A stretch of DNA of 64,000 nt from JBPOFY01 sp049889815. GTDB taxonomy: Bacteria; Verrucomicrobiota; Verrucomicrobiia; Opitutales; Coraliomargaritaceae. How positions within the stretch are numbered: the first letter of the stretch is position 1; every line of letters begins with the position of its first letter. Below the pieces are notes generated by a model. The model saw only the letters and a program-made list of their open reading frames with translations. It made no database searches and had not been told where the DNA came from. The translations under genes were made by a program, and so were the position numbers. Where the stretch lies: NCBI GenBank assembly GCA_049889815.1, contig JBMHCR010000023.1, forward strand, positions 28,825 to 92,824, in the 5' to 3' direction. Positions 62,622 to 64,000 of this stretch are shown in pieces.

Positions 62622-63683
62622 TTATTCCACCCAGCACATTTGATTCATAAACCCCTCACGGCTCCAATAAACCTGCTGTTCAAGATCCAGAATATACAAC
62701 GCATGTTCATGCACATACACACGCTCTCGGCTCCCCGTCGCATTGGCCTTGCGACTCAAACCTTTTAACTTCTTCGCCGTCACCGCAACCGCTAGATAAC
62801 GCCCGCACTTCGTTTGCTTTACCGGACGTGAATACCAAAGCTCGGGATTTCGATTGCCCTGAACATCAAACACCTTGGTAGATTCGCCCGAATCCAAATT
62901 GAAAAAATAAAGATCCGAGCTACTCTCCTGATACCAAATACCATTGCGCGATGCGTCCCAAACCGGGTTACGCCCAGCCCGTGTCAGCCGCCGCGACTCG
63001 CTGGATTCGAAGTCCCAAATAAATATACCGTCACCACCCAGAACCGCTCGCGGCGCACCGGACGGATCAAAGCTCGCTCCATGCCCCGTAGTATCTGTTT
63101 GTGGCATCATCGCCACGCGAACCCCGCGCAGGTTCACCAGATAGATGCCTTCGGCTCCTGAAAAGATCAGTTCACGCCGCTTTCGATTGAACGCCAACGG
63201 ACGATAGGCATCACGGCACAAGGGGCGCATCTTCATTTGGCCGTCACGTGCACCCAGAGCGAACAAACGATGCTCAATAATAACTCGATCATCTGCAGGG
63301 CGATCCGCGGCTAATAATCCAAACAGTTGACCGGCATCCTCCGAAGGACCTTCAATCCACTCCAACTGCCAAAGCACCCACTGATTCAGGGGCAATCGAA
63401 GGATGGGTTTGGAAGCTTGAGTTTCTAAATCAAACGCTCGCAGCTCGCTGTAATCACGACGCGCTAAGTTCGGCGGTGAAACATAGCGATACGCCATGTT
63501 TGAAAGAGCGTCATAGGCAATCGGGCAATCGACGGGGCCGACTTTGCCGAAGTCGTGATGCACGGCAAGATCAGGCTTCAGTTGAAACAAACGCCCTTCC
63601 ATTTCAGCCAATAAAGCGGGCGCAGTTTCACAAGACTCCACCTCTTGCCAATCTTCAACAAACTTGATCTTCAAACGACTCAT
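62622..63683 (-). CDS. Hypothetical protein, probably beta-propeller-like
   Basis: The 353-residue protein has no signal peptide and no family I can name. It is built of repeated short beta segments that look like propeller blades: YRYVSPPNLARRDYSELRAF, RPLAFNRKRRELIFSGAEGI, HGASFDPSGAPRAVLGGDGI, FIWDFESSESRRLTRAGRNP, VWDASRNGIWYQESSSDLYF and ALYILDLEQQVYWSREGFM, with D-P-S-G and W-D turns typical of TolB/WD40-like folds. I chose the ATG at 63681-63683 (MSRLKIKFVEDWQ); the frame is open to 63857, but that part reads through a palindromic repeat. It may bind proteins or report data as a cytoplasmic lipoprotein-free propeller; function unknown. Confidence 0.65.
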   Translation of the reverse strand: MSRLKIKFVEDWQEVESCETAPALLAEMEGRLFQLKPDLAVHHDFGKVGPVDCPIAYDALSNMAYRYVSPPNLARRDYSELRAFDLETQASKPILRLPLNQWVLWQLEWIEGPSEDAGQLFGLLAADRPADDRVIIEHRLFALGARDGQMKMRPLCRDAYRPLAFNRKRRELIFSGAEGIYLVNLRGVRVAMMPQTDTTGHGASFDPSGAPRAVLGGDGIFIWDFESSESRRLTRAGRNPVWDASRNGIWYQESSSDLYFFNLDSGESTKVFDVQGNRNPELWYSRPVKQTKCGRYLAVAVTAKKLKGLSRKANATGSRERVYVHEHALYILDLEQQVYWSREGFMNQMCWVE

Positions 63684-63742
63684 TTCCGGGAGAAGAAATG
63701 AAGAAGCGAGACAATTAGCAAGGCACGCCGAAGAAAAGGTAG

Positions 63743-63763
63743 GGTCATCTCGCTGAGATGACC
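63743..63763. repeat. REP-like palindrome
   Basis: GGTCATCTC-GCT-GAGATGACC is a perfect 9-bp stem with a 3-base loop, preceded by GGTAG (GGTAGGGTCATC). The GGTAGGG core is shared with the element near 12890, which suggests a dispersed family. Confidence 0.65.
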
Positions 63764-63828
63764 GTTCGCCTACTAGGTCAGGAAACCTGCTTACCCAATA
63801 CCATCTGCTTTTCCAAAAGCGCGACTGT

Positions 63829-63850
63829 CGCCTCGGCGAGGCGCCCCTAC
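63829..63850. repeat. REP-like palindrome with CCCCTACC end
   Basis: CGCCTC-GGC-GAGGCG (63829-63843) is a perfect 6-bp stem followed by CCCCTACC, the inverted form of the GGTAGGGG core. It may be the facing half of the unit that starts at 63739. Confidence 0.6.
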
Positions 63851-63859
63851 CAAACACAG

Positions 63860-63886
63860 AAAAGCCCCCGCCTTTCGGCGAGGGCT
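63860..63886 (-). terminator. Terminator of the PEP-CTERM gene
   Basis: On the minus strand AGCCCTCGCC pairs with GGCGGGGGCT (arms 63863-63872 and 63877-63886, one G-T pair), followed by TTTTCTG. It is 28 bp after the stop of the gene at the right edge. Confidence 0.82.
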
Positions 63887-63914
63887 TGAAATAACTTAAC
63901 GGTAGCTAAGCAAA

Positions 63915-64000
63915 TTAGCTGCGGCGGCGACGGATCATTACCGCACCAAGTGCGAATGCACCCGCAAGAACCGCAAATGAGCTTGGCTCTGGAACTGCAA
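63915..64000 (-). CDS. PEP-CTERM sorting domain protein (C-terminal end only)
   Basis: Only the last 28 residues are in the window: AVPEPSSFAVLAGAFALGAV and then MIRRRRS before TAA (63915-63917). This is a textbook PEP-CTERM signal: the VPEPS motif, a membrane helix and a short arginine-rich tail. Such proteins are exported and cut between the P-E-P motif and the helix by exosortase (EpsH/XrtA type), usually for surface or extracellular polymer. The upstream part of the gene lies outside the window. The call is firm for the sorting tail, while the main domain is unknown. Confidence 0.92.
   Translation of the reverse strand, partial: AVPEPSSFAVLAGAFALGAVMIRRRRS

Noticed and set aside
63684..63857. 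N-terminal extension of the propeller-like protein
   Set aside because: It reads through the REP-like palindromes and gives an Arg/Ser/Trp-rich sequence unlike the rest.

Overview
The window looks like a piece of chromosome from a marine-type Verrucomicrobiota, most likely class Opitutia (Coraliomargarita/Puniceicoccales-like). The reasons are a PEP-CTERM tail with a terminal RRRRS at the right edge, a Bat (aerotolerance) operon, an OleA/OleB pair, catalase-peroxidase KatG, two ribonucleases H (HII and HIII), genes often without a clear Shine-Dalgarno, and GGTAGGG-type intergenic palindromes. The taxonomic call is inference from gene content. Nearly all of the window is ordinary core genome; I see no prophage, transposase or CRISPR array.

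Left part (1-12.1 kb): an ExbB/TolQ fragment; leuC-leuD (minus) for leucine synthesis, divergent from typA/bipA; then a long minus-strand run: der, a class I aminotransferase coupled to an Lrp/AsnC regulator, oleB-oleA (head-to-head fatty acid condensation, without oleC/oleD beside them) and gltX. A plus-strand M14-type zinc peptidase follows. Next comes tRNA-Gly(GCC), whose 3' end, terminator and downstream flank are duplicated in tandem.

Middle (13.3-34.9 kb): an orphan periplasmic binding protein and an NtrC-type sigma-54 activator (minus). Then a seven-gene Bat operon (moxR, DUF58, DUF4381-like, batA, batB/batC fusion, batD, batE), htpG, ppk1, two small unknown genes, and a plus-strand run of an alpha/beta hydrolase, a DJ-1 protein, an O-antigen-ligase-like membrane protein and a lipoamide-dehydrogenase-like flavoprotein. 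An M42 peptidase converges on this run.

35.2-39.1 kb: two consecutive amtB-glnK units for ammonium uptake, each ending in a strong terminator. The first has a good sigma-54 (-24/-12) promoter match, which fits nitrogen control. An aldo/keto reductase and a conserved CNCGH protein follow.

41.1-53.9 kb (minus): the classical translation/transcription superoperon tRNA-Thr, tuf, tRNA-Trp, secE, nusG, rplK, rplA, rplJ, rplL, rpoB, rpoC, with hairpins between rplJ/rplL and an attenuator-like hairpin between rplL/rpoB. Two core proteins here carry unusual changes: EF-Tu has a divergent switch I, and RpoC appears to have lost all four cysteines of its second zinc site.

Right part (54-64 kb): rnhB, katG, an LpxH-like phosphoesterase, rnhC (all minus), a YbdG-type mechanosensitive channel and a small zinc-ribbon-like protein (plus), rsgA with a small conserved partner, a propeller-like unknown protein, and the C-terminus of a PEP-CTERM surface protein.
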